From NCBI GenBank assembly GCA_031553435.1, contig JAVBLQ010000064.1, positions 1-39,882 of the forward strand: a stretch of DNA of 39,882 nt. Reading direction: 5' to 3'. Under the pieces are notes generated by a model. That model was not told where the DNA came from, did no database searches, and saw nothing but the letters and a program-made list of their open reading frames with translations. Source of the DNA: JAVBLQ01 sp031553435 (GTDB taxonomy: Bacteria; Bacteroidota; Bacteroidia; Bacteroidales; Azobacteroidaceae). Made by a program: the position numbers and the translations under genes. Positions 7,484 through 15,760 of this stretch are shown in pieces (the stretch's first letter is position 1; each line of letters opens with the position of its first letter).

Positions 7484-9130
7484 ATGGAAATGTTTTGTTA
7501 TCAATGCCAGGAAGCAGCTCAGGGAAAAGGTTGCACATTAAAAGGCGTTTGCGGAAAAGAACCTCAAACCTCTGCATTAATGGACTTATTGTTATACATT
7601 GTTAGAGGAGAGGCAATTGTAAACAATGCGTTGCGAAAAAAGGGATTTGCCGATGTCAATGCAAGTCACCAGATACTGGATGCTATTTTTTCTACTATCA
7701 CCAATGCCAATTTTGATGATAATGCCATCAAAGAACGTATTGAAAAGGCTCTTTTAACTAAAAACAGATTAGTTGAAACAGCTAAAAAACAAGGTATAAC
7801 ACTTCCTGAACAAGATGAAATCAATTTCTTTGTCAATCCTTCGGATTATGAGAAAAAAGCTTCGGAAGTAGGAGTACTGAGTGAAGCCAATGAAGACATC
7901 CGTTCATTGAAACAATTGATTATTTATGGAGTCAAAGGAGCGGCGGCCTACACAGATCATGCTTTGAACCTGGGATATGAAGACGATAGTATTTATGAAG
8001 TAATTGAAAATGCACTATCGGAAGTGAGCAGGAAAGACATTACAATTGATGAGCTTATTTCTCTTACAATGGGAACAGGTGAGTGTGGTGTAAAAGCCAT
8101 GGCTTTACTTGATGAGGCTAATACATCTTCTTTTGGTAATCCCGAAATTACAAAAGTCAATATCGGTGTTGGTAAAAATCCGGGAATTCTGATCAGCGGA
8201 CACGACCTGAAGGATATGGAAGAACTGTTGGAACAAACGGCAGGAACCGGAGTGGATGTTTATACACATAGCGAAATGTTGCCCGCCAATTATTATCCAG
8301 CATTCAAAAAATATTCGCATTTCATTGGTAACTATGGAAATGCCTGGTGGAAACAACGCGAAGAGTTCGAAAGTTTCAACGGAGTAATTTTGTTTACAAC
8401 CAATTGTATTGTTCCGCCCTTGAAAACTTCTACTTATGCCGACCGGATTTATACAACCGGATCATCAGGACTGTCAGGAGCCAAACATATTCCTAACCGG
8501 AAAGATGGAAAACCCAAAGACTTTTCAATATTGATCGAACATGCAAAAAAATGCCAGCCTCCGAAAGAAATCGAAAAGGGAGAAATTATCGGAGGATTTG
8601 CACATAATCAGGTAATTGCCTTGGCTGACAAGGTGGTGGACGCGGTTAAATCAGGAGCCATCAAAAAGTTTGTTGTAATGGCCGGATGCGACGGACGCAT
8701 GAAATCCCGTGAATATTATACTGATTTTGCATCGGCTTTACCAAAAGACAATGTCATTTTAACAGCCGGTTGTGCCAAGTATCGTTACAACAAGCTTCCT
8801 TTGGGAGATATCGGCGGTATTCCCCGCGTGTTGGATGCCGGACAATGCAATGATAGTTATTCATTGGTAATGATCGCATTAGCGCTTAAAGAAGCTTTCG
8901 GTTTAAAGGATGTAAATGATCTTCCGATTGTCTATAATATTGCCTGGTACGAGCAAAAGGCCGTGATTGTTTTATTGGCTTTACTTTCTCTGGGTGTAAA
9001 AAATATTCATCTGGGACCAACACTTCCTGCATTCTTATCTCCTAATGTCGTCAAAGTATTGGTGGAGAATTTTGGAATTGGAGGTATCAACTCTGTCAAA
9101 GAGGATATGATGAATTGGGGGTGTAATTAA
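7484..9130 (+). CDS. hcp: Hybrid cluster protein (hydroxylamine/NO reductase)
   Basis: A 548-residue hybrid cluster protein (Hcp, prismane), a cytoplasmic enzyme that reduces hydroxylamine in vitro and acts as a nitric oxide reductase or S-nitrosylase in nitrosative stress. The N-terminal cubane ligands are Cys5, 8, 17 and 23 with spacing C-x2-C-x8-C-x5-C, the short spacing of class I enzymes from anaerobes. Hybrid-cluster ligand regions are visible: GTGECGVKAM, TNCIVPP, AGCDGRMKSREYY, TAGCAKYRYN and GQCNDSYS. It is cotranscribed with the ferredoxin-like gene and probably regulated by the Crp/Fnr-type site upstream. It is intact in length and motifs. Confidence 0.96.
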   Translation: MEMFCYQCQEAAQGKGCTLKGVCGKEPQTSALMDLLLYIVRGEAIVNNALRKKGFADVNASHQILDAIFSTITNANFDDNAIKERIEKALLTKNRLVETAKKQGITLPEQDEINFFVNPSDYEKKASEVGVLSEANEDIRSLKQLIIYGVKGAAAYTDHALNLGYEDDSIYEVIENALSEVSRKDITIDELISLTMGTGECGVKAMALLDEANTSSFGNPEITKVNIGVGKNPGILISGHDLKDMEELLEQTAGTGVDVYTHSEMLPANYYPAFKKYSHFIGNYGNAWWKQREEFESFNGVILFTTNCIVPPLKTSTYADRIYTTGSSGLSGAKHIPNRKDGKPKDFSILIEHAKKCQPPKEIEKGEIIGGFAHNQVIALADKVVDAVKSGAIKKFVVMAGCDGRMKSREYYTDFASALPKDNVILTAGCAKYRYNKLPLGDIGGIPRVLDAGQCNDSYSLVMIALALKEAFGLKDVNDLPIVYNIAWYEQKAVIVLLALLSLGVKNIHLGPTLPAFLSPNVVKVLVENFGIGGINSVKEDMMNWGCN

Positions 9131-9136
9131 TTGTGC

Positions 9137-9209
9137 CAATGTGAATGGTAGATTGTAAGCACTATTCACTATTTCACGGTGAGCAAAGCGAATTTCACCA
9201 TTCACATTG
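9137..9209. repeat. Word-type inverted repeat between hcp and leuS
   Basis: The 13-base arms CAATGTGAATGGT (9137-9149) and ACCATTCACATTG (9197-9209) pair perfectly around a 47-base loop. The loop holds more TTCAC words and GAGCAAAGCGAATTTCAC (9181-9198), which recurs near priA. It lies between convergent genes and may serve as terminator for both. Confidence 0.75.
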
Positions 9210-9232
9210 ATATTGGTCACAATTTCAATAAA

Positions 9233-11989
9233 TTACAAAACCACATTAACGATTTTGTTCGGCACTACGATCACTTTTTTCGGTGTTTTTCCTTCCAGCC
9301 ATTTTTGAGAGCTTTCGTGCGTAAGCACTGTTTTTTCTACTTCATCGGCCGGTGCATCTACCGGAAATTCAAGTGTGAAGCGAGCTTTGCCATTGAAAGA
9401 AACTGTATAGTTCACATTGCTTTCTTTCAGGTATTCTTCATTGCAATCAGGGAATCCGGCATCGCAAACGGTTGTGGAGTTGCCTAATGCAACTTGCCAT
9501 AATTCCTCTGCAATGTGCGGAGCAAAAGAAGCCAGTACAATAACCAGATCGCTCAGAATGGTTTTTTTGTTGCATTTCAAACTTCCCAATTCATTGACAC
9601 AAATCATGAAAGCGGCAACAGAGGTATTGAATGAGAAATTTTCAATGTCATATGACACTTTTTTGATGAGTTTGTGCAACGATTTCAGCTCTTCGGGACT
9701 GGGTTTTTCATCGCTCAGAGAAAGCTCTTCTCCTTTGTAGAACAAGTTCCAGAGTTTACGTAAGAATCTGTGTACTCCATCAATACCGTTAGTATCCCAG
9801 GGTTTGGATTGCTCCAATGGACCAAGGAACATTTCGTATAAACGCAAGGTATCGGCTCCGTATTTTTCAACAATATCGTCGGGATTGACTACGTTGAACA
9901 TAGATTTCGACATTTTCTCAACTGCCCAGCCACAAAGGTATTTTCCATCTTCCAGGATAAATTCGGCAGTTGCGAATTCGGGACGCCATTTTTTAAAAGC
10001 TTCCAGATCCAATTGGTCGTTGTGAACAATGTTAACATCCACATGAATTGCGGTTACATCGTATTTTTCTTTTAAGTTCAGGGAAACAAATGTATTTGTG
10101 TCTTTTATCCTATACACGAAATTGGATCTTCCCTGAATCATCCCCTGATTGATCAATTTCTTGAATGGTTCATCCTCACAAACAATTCCTAAGTCAAAAA
10201 GGAACTTATTCCAGAAACGGCTATAGATCAAGTGTCCGGTAGCATGTTCTGTTCCACCGATATACAAATCCACATTGCGCCAATATTCATTGACCTCTTT
10301 ATTTACTAAACCGTTATTGTTATTTGGGTCTTCATAGCGAATGTAATAAGCTGAAGATCCTGCAAATCCAGGCATAGTGCACAGTTCCAGCGGATAACCT
10401 TTATATGTCCAGTTTTTTGCACGACCCAATGGAGGTTCGCCTTTTTCGGTCGGCAGGAATTTATCTACTTCCGGTAGTTGGATGGGCAAATCTTTTTCAT
10501 CTACCGTATAAGGCATGCCGTCTTTGTAATAAATTGGGAAAGGTTCTCCCCAATAACGTTGACGACTAAAAATAGCATCGCGCAGACGATAATTAACTTT
10601 GACCTTTCCTAATTCATTATCTTCGATGTATTCTTTGGTTCTAGCAATTGCTTCTTTGACAGTCAATCCGTTCAAAAAGCCGGAATTTATCATAATTCCT
10701 TCTTTAGCATCGAAACTTTCTTCGGAAATATCGCACCCTTCGATCAATGGAATAATGGGCAGATTGAAATGTTTGGCGAAAGCATAGTCGCGACTGTCAT
10801 GACCGGGAACAGCCATGATTGCTCCGGTTCCATATCCTGCCAGTACATAATCGGAAATCCAGATAGGGATTTCCGATCCGTTGAAAGGATTGATAGCATA
10901 AGAGCCTGTAAAGACTCCGGTTACGCGGCGATCGGAAATGCGTTCGCGTTCGGTGCGGCGTTTGACTTGATCGAGATAGGTGTTGACGGATTCTTGGTGT
11001 TCAGAAGTTACCAATTGTTTAACATATTCAGATTCAGGAGCAAGAACCATGAAGGTGACACCGAAGATGGTATCGGCTCTGGTGGTAAAAATTTCAAGTT
11101 GGATGTCAGAATCTTTCACCGAAAATTTCATTTCCGCTCCTTCACTTCTACCGATCCAATATTTTTGCGTTTCTTTCAGTGAATCTGTCCAGTCAATTTT
11201 GTCCAAACCATCCAACAGACGTTGCGCATAGGCTGATACACGCAAGCTCCATTGACGCATCAATTTTTGTTCAACCGGATGACCACCACGGACAGAAACA
11301 CCTTCGCTGACTTCATCATTCGCCAGTACGGTCCCCAAAGCCGGACACCAGTTGACCATTGTATCTGCCAGGTAAGCAATACGATAGTTCAGCAGTATTT
11401 CCTGCTGCTCTTTTTCTGTTTTACTGTTCCATTCTTCTGCTGTGAAATGCAGTTCTTCACTACAAGCAATATTTAAGTCTTTTGTTCCCTGTTGTTTAAA
11501 TACATCGATTAATTCTTCGATCGGACGGGCTTGTTGTTCATCATTGCAATAATAAGAATTGAACATTTTGACAAATGCCCATTGAGTCCAATGATAATAT
11601 TCTGGCTCGCAGGTTTTTACTTCTCTATCCCAATCGAAGCAAAAGCCGATTTTGTCCAACTGTTCACGATAGCGGGCAATGTTTTGATCAGTTGTAATTG
11701 CCGGATGCTGACCGGTTTGAATTGCATATTGTTCGGCCGGCAATCCGTAAGCATCATAACCCATGGGATGCAATACATTGAAACCTTTCAGTCTTTTGTA
11801 ACGGGAATAAATATCGGAAGCAATATAACCCAATGGATGTCCCACATGCAATCCTGCTCCTGAAGGATAAGGAAACATATCGAGGACATAATATTTCAGT
11901 TTATTTTTGTCTTCTGTTACCTTGTAAATTTTGTTTTGTTTCCAATATTCCTGCCATTTTTTTTCGATTTCATTAAAATTGTATTCCAT
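9233..11989 (-). CDS. leuS: Leucyl-tRNA synthetase
   Basis: A 918-residue class I aminoacyl-tRNA synthetase that charges tRNA-Leu. The HIGH motif is in FPYPSGAGLHVGHPLGY (about residue 40-56) and the KMSKS motif in VEKMSKSMFNVVNP (about 690). The CP1 editing domain is marked by the GTGAIMAVPGHDSRDYAFA block. The C-terminal tRNA-binding region ends in the lysine-rich KTPKKVIVVPNKIVNVVL typical of bacterial LeuS. It is somewhat longer than E. coli LeuS (860), in line with Bacteroidota enzymes that carry insertions. It converges with hcp and diverges from the radical-SAM gene. Confidence 0.97.
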   Translation of the reverse strand: MEYNFNEIEKKWQEYWKQNKIYKVTEDKNKLKYYVLDMFPYPSGAGLHVGHPLGYIASDIYSRYKRLKGFNVLHPMGYDAYGLPAEQYAIQTGQHPAITTDQNIARYREQLDKIGFCFDWDREVKTCEPEYYHWTQWAFVKMFNSYYCNDEQQARPIEELIDVFKQQGTKDLNIACSEELHFTAEEWNSKTEKEQQEILLNYRIAYLADTMVNWCPALGTVLANDEVSEGVSVRGGHPVEQKLMRQWSLRVSAYAQRLLDGLDKIDWTDSLKETQKYWIGRSEGAEMKFSVKDSDIQLEIFTTRADTIFGVTFMVLAPESEYVKQLVTSEHQESVNTYLDQVKRRTERERISDRRVTGVFTGSYAINPFNGSEIPIWISDYVLAGYGTGAIMAVPGHDSRDYAFAKHFNLPIIPLIEGCDISEESFDAKEGIMINSGFLNGLTVKEAIARTKEYIEDNELGKVKVNYRLRDAIFSRQRYWGEPFPIYYKDGMPYTVDEKDLPIQLPEVDKFLPTEKGEPPLGRAKNWTYKGYPLELCTMPGFAGSSAYYIRYEDPNNNNGLVNKEVNEYWRNVDLYIGGTEHATGHLIYSRFWNKFLFDLGIVCEDEPFKKLINQGMIQGRSNFVYRIKDTNTFVSLNLKEKYDVTAIHVDVNIVHNDQLDLEAFKKWRPEFATAEFILEDGKYLCGWAVEKMSKSMFNVVNPDDIVEKYGADTLRLYEMFLGPLEQSKPWDTNGIDGVHRFLRKLWNLFYKGEELSLSDEKPSPEELKSLHKLIKKVSYDIENFSFNTSVAAFMICVNELGSLKCNKKTILSDLVIVLASFAPHIAEELWQVALGNSTTVCDAGFPDCNEEYLKESNVNYTVSFNGKARFTLEFPVDAPADEVEKTVLTHESSQKWLEGKTPKKVIVVPNKIVNVVL

Positions 11990-12026
11990 GATTATGCTGT
12001 TTTTTATATTTTTAGTTTTAAGTTTG

Positions 12027-12034
12027 CAAAGTTA
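12027..12034 (-). promoter_or_regulatory. Probable leuS -7 box
   Basis: On the minus strand TAACTTTG fits TAnnTTTG and lies 38 bases upstream of the leuS start. No clean TTTG -33 box is seen at the right distance. Confidence 0.4.
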
Positions 12035-12044
12035 AACAATAAAA

Positions 12045-12150
12045 ATTGACAATAGATAACTGACAATTGGCAATGGGTGATTTTTCTTTTCGGATAATGA
12101 ACCTTTTTGGGGTTTCAATTGTTAATTTTTAACTCTCAATTCTCAATTGT
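12045..12150. repeat. Heptad repeat pair in the leuS / radical-SAM divergent gap
   Basis: The left side has consecutive 7-base words from 12045: ATTGACA, ATAGATA, ACTGACA, ATTGGCA. The right side has five words in register from 12113 to 12147: TTTCAAT, TGTTAAT, TTTTAAC, TCTCAAT, TCTCAAT. The two sides are approximate reverse complements (ATTGACA against TCTCAAT). The right side runs straight into the start codon at 12151. Its location between divergent genes argues against a pure terminator role. Confidence 0.7.
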
Positions 12151-13410
12151 ATGAAGCAGCAAATGTTCCGTGGAAAACCTGTGGTAAGAATGCATGCCAT
12201 GATTAAAGCTACAGGCCCGATATGTAATCTCAACTGCGATTATTGTTATTATCTGAGTAAAGCCGATTTACTGAAAACAGACAGCCGTTGGAGAATTTCG
12301 GACGAAACACTGGAAAATTTCATCAAACAATATATTGAACAACAGAATGCTCATGAAGTTGTTTTTTCGTGGCAAGGCGGAGAACCTTCATTATTGGGAC
12401 TGGATTTTTTCAGAAAAGTGATTGCTTTGCAAAAAAAATACGCTCCTTCGTATATGCGTTGTGAAAATGATTTACAAACCAATGGTACTTTATTAAACGA
12501 CGAATGGTGTGAATTCCTCACCGCAAATAACTTTTTGGTCGGGCTAAGTATCGATGGTCCAAAAAAATTTCATGATGCTTACAGAACTCACAATGACGGC
12601 AAAGGCTCTTTCGATCAGGTATTTAACAGCGCCAGATTATTACGTAAACATGGCACTCGATTCGCAACGCTCACTGTGGTGAATAACCTGAATGCTAAAT
12701 ATCCTTTAGAAGTATATCGTTTTCTGCGGGATGAAATTAAGAGCAAACAAATGCAATTCATTCCAATCGTAGAGCCCAAAAATTTCACTACAACAGCGCC
12801 TCAACACTGGAATCCTGATGATATGCCGGTAGAAAATACAGAAAGAGCAAACCCTTCGCACCCGGATTCATTTGTAGCTCCCTGGTGTGTGGAATCCGGA
12901 GAATACGGAGATTTTCTCATCGCCATTTTCGACGAATGGTTTAAGCGTGATCTGGGAAATATCTATGTCCCATTCTTCGATAGTGCGGTTGAACAATGGA
13001 TCGGACGGCCATCTCCCTTGTGTATTTTTTCTCCTATCTGCGGAAAAGGGACGGCCATGGAACACAATGGCGATGTATATGCCTGTGACCATTACGTTTA
13101 TCCCGAATATAAACTGGGAAATATCAATGAAACAAAACTGGTGGATATGGCGCTTTCGCCTGTACAGGAACGCTTTGGTTATGCCAAAGATTTTACTTTA
13201 CCTGTTAAATGCCGTGAATGCCGTTACCTGTTTGCCTGCTCCGGAGAATGCCCCAAGAACCGGCTACTGAAAACCTCGCAAGGTGAGCCGGGACTGAATT
13301 ATTTATGTAAAGGATTGTATAAGTACTTCACTCATATTGATCCATATATCAGAAAAATAGTGTACAGATTAGGATACGAAGTTGCAAATGACGTTCCTCC
13401 TCTGGCATAA
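12151..13410 (+). CDS. Anaerobic sulfatase-maturase (radical SAM, SPASM)
   Basis: A 419-residue radical SAM enzyme of the anSME family, which converts an active-site Cys or Ser of sulfatases to formylglycine. The SAM [4Fe-4S] cluster motif is Cys25, 29 and 32 in CNLNCDYC. The SPASM-type auxiliary cluster cysteines are in CIFSPICGKG, YACDHYVYPEYKLGNI and CRECRYLFACSGECPKNR, the last nearly identical in design to known anSMEs. No sulfatase is present in the window, so its substrate must be encoded elsewhere. The start at 12151 abuts a heptad repeat and has no clear ribosome-binding site. Met5 (12163) and Met14 are possible alternatives. Confidence 0.92.
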   Translation: MKQQMFRGKPVVRMHAMIKATGPICNLNCDYCYYLSKADLLKTDSRWRISDETLENFIKQYIEQQNAHEVVFSWQGGEPSLLGLDFFRKVIALQKKYAPSYMRCENDLQTNGTLLNDEWCEFLTANNFLVGLSIDGPKKFHDAYRTHNDGKGSFDQVFNSARLLRKHGTRFATLTVVNNLNAKYPLEVYRFLRDEIKSKQMQFIPIVEPKNFTTTAPQHWNPDDMPVENTERANPSHPDSFVAPWCVESGEYGDFLIAIFDEWFKRDLGNIYVPFFDSAVEQWIGRPSPLCIFSPICGKGTAMEHNGDVYACDHYVYPEYKLGNINETKLVDMALSPVQERFGYAKDFTLPVKCRECRYLFACSGECPKNRLLKTSQGEPGLNYLCKGLYKYFTHIDPYIRKIVYRLGYEVANDVPPLA

Positions 13411-13478
13411 ATCAATATATATGTAGGTAAGTGTATCTCAAAAATTAGTTTATACTATTTAGAAATCCATTTGAACAT

Positions 13479-13581
13479 TTTTGGGTGCACGGTACAAGGT
13501 GCACGGTGCACGAATTGCTTACGCCTGATAGTGCACTACATCTGATAAACCGACCGTGCACCGCGTACCGTGCACCCAAAA
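13479..13581. repeat. Long heptad hairpin, GGTGCAC word family
   Basis: TTTTGGGTGCACGGTAC (13479-13495) pairs perfectly over 17 bp with 13565-13581. An inner 9-bp stem follows (GGTGCACGG at 13498-13506 with 13554-13562). The left arm is four 7-base words in register from 13484 (GGTGCAC, GGTACAA, GGTGCAC, GGTGCAC). The right arm has CGTGCAC, CGCGTAC, CGTGCAC from 13555. It is much more GC-rich than its surroundings. Confidence 0.85.
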
Positions 13582-13619
13582 TATTCGTATCGGTCACATT
13601 AAAATTTAACCAGTTTTTA

Positions 13620-13671
13620 AGACACAAAGTCTTTTTTAAATTTGCCTTCGTGTCTTCATGTCTTTGTGTCT
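13620..13671. repeat. Octad repeat hairpin before the trigger-factor-like gene
   Basis: Three 8-base words in tandem, TTCGTGTC, TTCATGTC and TTTGTGTC (13647-13670), with AGACACAAAG (13620-13629) complementary to CTTTGTGTCT (13662-13671). It ends 14 bases before the next start codon. Confidence 0.75.
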
Positions 13672-13685
13672 AAACTATATTACAT

Positions 13686-14486
13686 ATGAAAAAGAAATTA
13701 AAAGTAAAAATTAGAACCATCAACAAATTCGAAAAAAGAATGGAAATTCCGATTCCCTGGGAATCTGTAAAAGAAGAGTACAACGATTTAATAAAAGAAT
13801 ATTCCAGACTCCCACTTAAGGGATTCAGACCTGGAAAAGTTCCTGTAAGCGCCATTGAATCTATTTATCAAAATCAAATAAAATCAGATTTAGCCATGCG
13901 TTGTTCTCCCCGCTTTTTCCGAAAAGCAATAGAAGAAAATAAACTGAACAACGCTTCTCCGGTAGAGCTTATTAATATTGATCTCATCAAAGATGAATAT
14001 TTGATATTGACGGGATCGTTTGTTAATATGCCTGATTTCAGGCTTCCGAATTATTCCAGACTGTACATTCGATCAACTGAGGAGAAAGATCAATTGAATG
14101 AAATTTCAGAAAAATTATTGAATTTGACAGACATTTCTGTTCCGCCCCAACTCATAATGAACGAGTTGAATTATACGGAAGCAGGGACGGAAATAGATGA
14201 AGAAGCCCAAGAAGATGCAACAGACAGGATAAAACTTCTGCTTATCATAAAAAAAATAGCTCACCAGGATGGTATCGAAATCAACGAACAAGATGTGGAA
14301 GAGCGCATAAAAATTCTTGCCGAAAAAAATGATACTACTCCTGACGAGGTCAAATCATTTTTACTCGCCAATGATGGTGTTACCCGCTTAACAGACTCCA
14401 TATTAGCTGAGCATGTTTTAAAATATATTATCAGCATCAATAATCAAGAAAATAAAGAAGTAGAGGAAGGTTTAGAGCTTGAATAA
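13686..14486 (+). CDS. Short trigger-factor-like chaperone lacking the PPIase domain
   Basis: A 266-residue protein built like trigger factor but much shorter than the usual 430-450 residues. Residues 1-120 match the ribosome-binding N-domain, including the signature GFRPGKVP at about 46-53. The FKBP-type PPIase domain that normally follows is missing. From about 135 (SVPPQLIMNELNYTE) the sequence resembles the helical C-domain, with IKLLLIIKKIAHQDGIEINEQDVEERI and a final helix before an acidic tail. It may be a ribosome-associated holdase. A full-length trigger factor is not in the window. The ATG at 13686 closely follows an octad repeat. Confidence 0.75.
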   Translation: MKKKLKVKIRTINKFEKRMEIPIPWESVKEEYNDLIKEYSRLPLKGFRPGKVPVSAIESIYQNQIKSDLAMRCSPRFFRKAIEENKLNNASPVELINIDLIKDEYLILTGSFVNMPDFRLPNYSRLYIRSTEEKDQLNEISEKLLNLTDISVPPQLIMNELNYTEAGTEIDEEAQEDATDRIKLLLIIKKIAHQDGIEINEQDVEERIKILAEKNDTTPDEVKSFLLANDGVTRLTDSILAEHVLKYIISINNQENKEVEEGLELE

Positions 14487-14491
14487 ATTCG

Positions 14492-14499
14492 TACATTTG
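14492..14499 (+). promoter_or_regulatory. -7 box upstream of the SpmA-SpmB gene
   Basis: TACATTTG matches TAnnTTTG, 5 bases after the trigger-factor-like stop and 21 bases before the next start, suggesting a separate promoter. The enclosing GTACATTTGC also equals the CTnDOT integration core GTAnnTTTGC. Confidence 0.45.
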
Positions 14500-14520
14500 C
14501 AAAAATGTTAATTTTATCAA

Positions 14521-15750
14521 ATGGTTTTAAACTATATCTGGATCATATTTTTTGTCATCGCATTCGTTGTCGGTATATGTAAACTGTTAATTTTCAACGA
14601 TGTATCTGCTTTTACAAATATGATGAATGCGACTTTTACTTCTGCTAAAGATGCTTTTGAAATATCTTTGGGACTTACCGGGATTTTATCTTTGTGGCTG
14701 GGTTTCATGAAAATAGGAGAAAAAGGAGGTGTCATCAACTTCCTGTCCAGAGTTTGTAGTCCCGTATTCAGCCGTTTATTCCCGGAGATTCCGAAGGGGC
14801 ATCCGGCTGCCGGTTCCATTTTCATGAATATTGCTGCCAACATGATGAATCTGGATAATGCCGCCACTCCTTTAGGATTGAAAGCCATGAAAGAGATGCA
14901 GGAATTGAATACCGACAAAAATTCCGCCAGCAATCCGATGATCATGTTTTTGGTACTCAATGCTTCGGGACTAACCATCATACCTGTAACGATCATGCTT
15001 TACCGGGCACAACGCGGAGCCGCCAATCCGTCTGATATTTTTGTGCCATTGATGATCGCCACTTTCATTGCAACACTAGCCGGTATATTATATGTTTGCA
15101 TGAAACAAAAAATCCGTTTCGACAAAGTGCTTATAAGTTTCATCTTAGGAGCAATTGTTTTCATCGGATCAATAGTCTACCTTTTTGGAACTCTGCCTCA
15201 GGATAAAGTGTCGATTTATTCAGGATTAATTGCCAATTTTATTTTATTCGGAGTTATTATTTCCTTTATTCTTACCGGTTTTTTCAAAAGGATCAACGTT
15301 TACGATGCTTTTATTGAGGGCGCTAAAGAAGGATTCCAAACCGCAGTAATGATTATTCCCTACCTTGTTGCTATGTTAGTATCGATAGCTCTTCTCCGGT
15401 CTTCCGGTGCGCTTACATTTATAGTCGACGGGATTACTTCGTTGCTTACCCTATGCGGTATCAACGCAGATTTTGCTCCGGCTTTGCCTACAGCTTTAAT
15501 GAAGCCTTTCAGCGGCAACGGTTCCAGGGCAATGATGTTGGATGCCATGCAAACTTATGGAGCCGATTCATTTGTAGGAAGAATGGCTTCGCTTTTCCAG
15601 GGATCTACTGATACTACTTTTTATATTGTAGCCGTTTACTATGGCTCTGTCAATATCAAAAACACAAGATATACAGTAAACGGGGCTTTACTGGCCGATT
15701 TAGTGGGAGCTTTGAGCGCTATATTTGTTTGCTATTTATTTTTTGGATAA
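14521..15750 (+). CDS. SpmA-SpmB fusion, nucleoside-recognition membrane protein
   Basis: A 409-residue polytopic membrane protein equal to spore-maturation proteins SpmA and SpmB joined in one chain, common in Bacteroidota, which do not sporulate. The SpmA-like half (about 1-210) contains FMNIAANMMNLDNAATPLGLKAM. The SpmB-like half (about 225-409) contains ALPTALMKPFSGNGSRAMMLDAM and GSTDTTFYIVAVYYGSV. Both halves belong to the Gate (nucleoside-recognition) domain family, suggesting a transporter whose substrate is unknown. About ten hydrophobic segments are seen. It is convergent with the metallopeptidase gene, only 10 bases apart. Confidence 0.9.
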   Translation: MVLNYIWIIFFVIAFVVGICKLLIFNDVSAFTNMMNATFTSAKDAFEISLGLTGILSLWLGFMKIGEKGGVINFLSRVCSPVFSRLFPEIPKGHPAAGSIFMNIAANMMNLDNAATPLGLKAMKEMQELNTDKNSASNPMIMFLVLNASGLTIIPVTIMLYRAQRGAANPSDIFVPLMIATFIATLAGILYVCMKQKIRFDKVLISFILGAIVFIGSIVYLFGTLPQDKVSIYSGLIANFILFGVIISFILTGFFKRINVYDAFIEGAKEGFQTAVMIIPYLVAMLVSIALLRSSGALTFIVDGITSLLTLCGINADFAPALPTALMKPFSGNGSRAMMLDAMQTYGADSFVGRMASLFQGSTDTTFYIVAVYYGSVNIKNTRYTVNGALLADLVGALSAIFVCYLFFG

Positions 15751-15760
15751 AGAAGATTAC

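Noticed and set aside
9131..9232. CRISPR-like array suggested by repeated TTCAC words
   Set aside because: Units are only about 7 bases, without spacers of constant length, and no cas genes are present. The same holds for the other word hairpins and the terminal array.
14491..14500. Exact match to the CTnDOT integration core GTAnnTTTGC (GTACATTTGC), and a second at 35693-35702 (GTAAATTTGC)
   Set aside because: The core overlaps the common TAnnTTTG promoter pattern, so matches are expected by chance. No element is integrated at either place and no flanking att similarity is visible.
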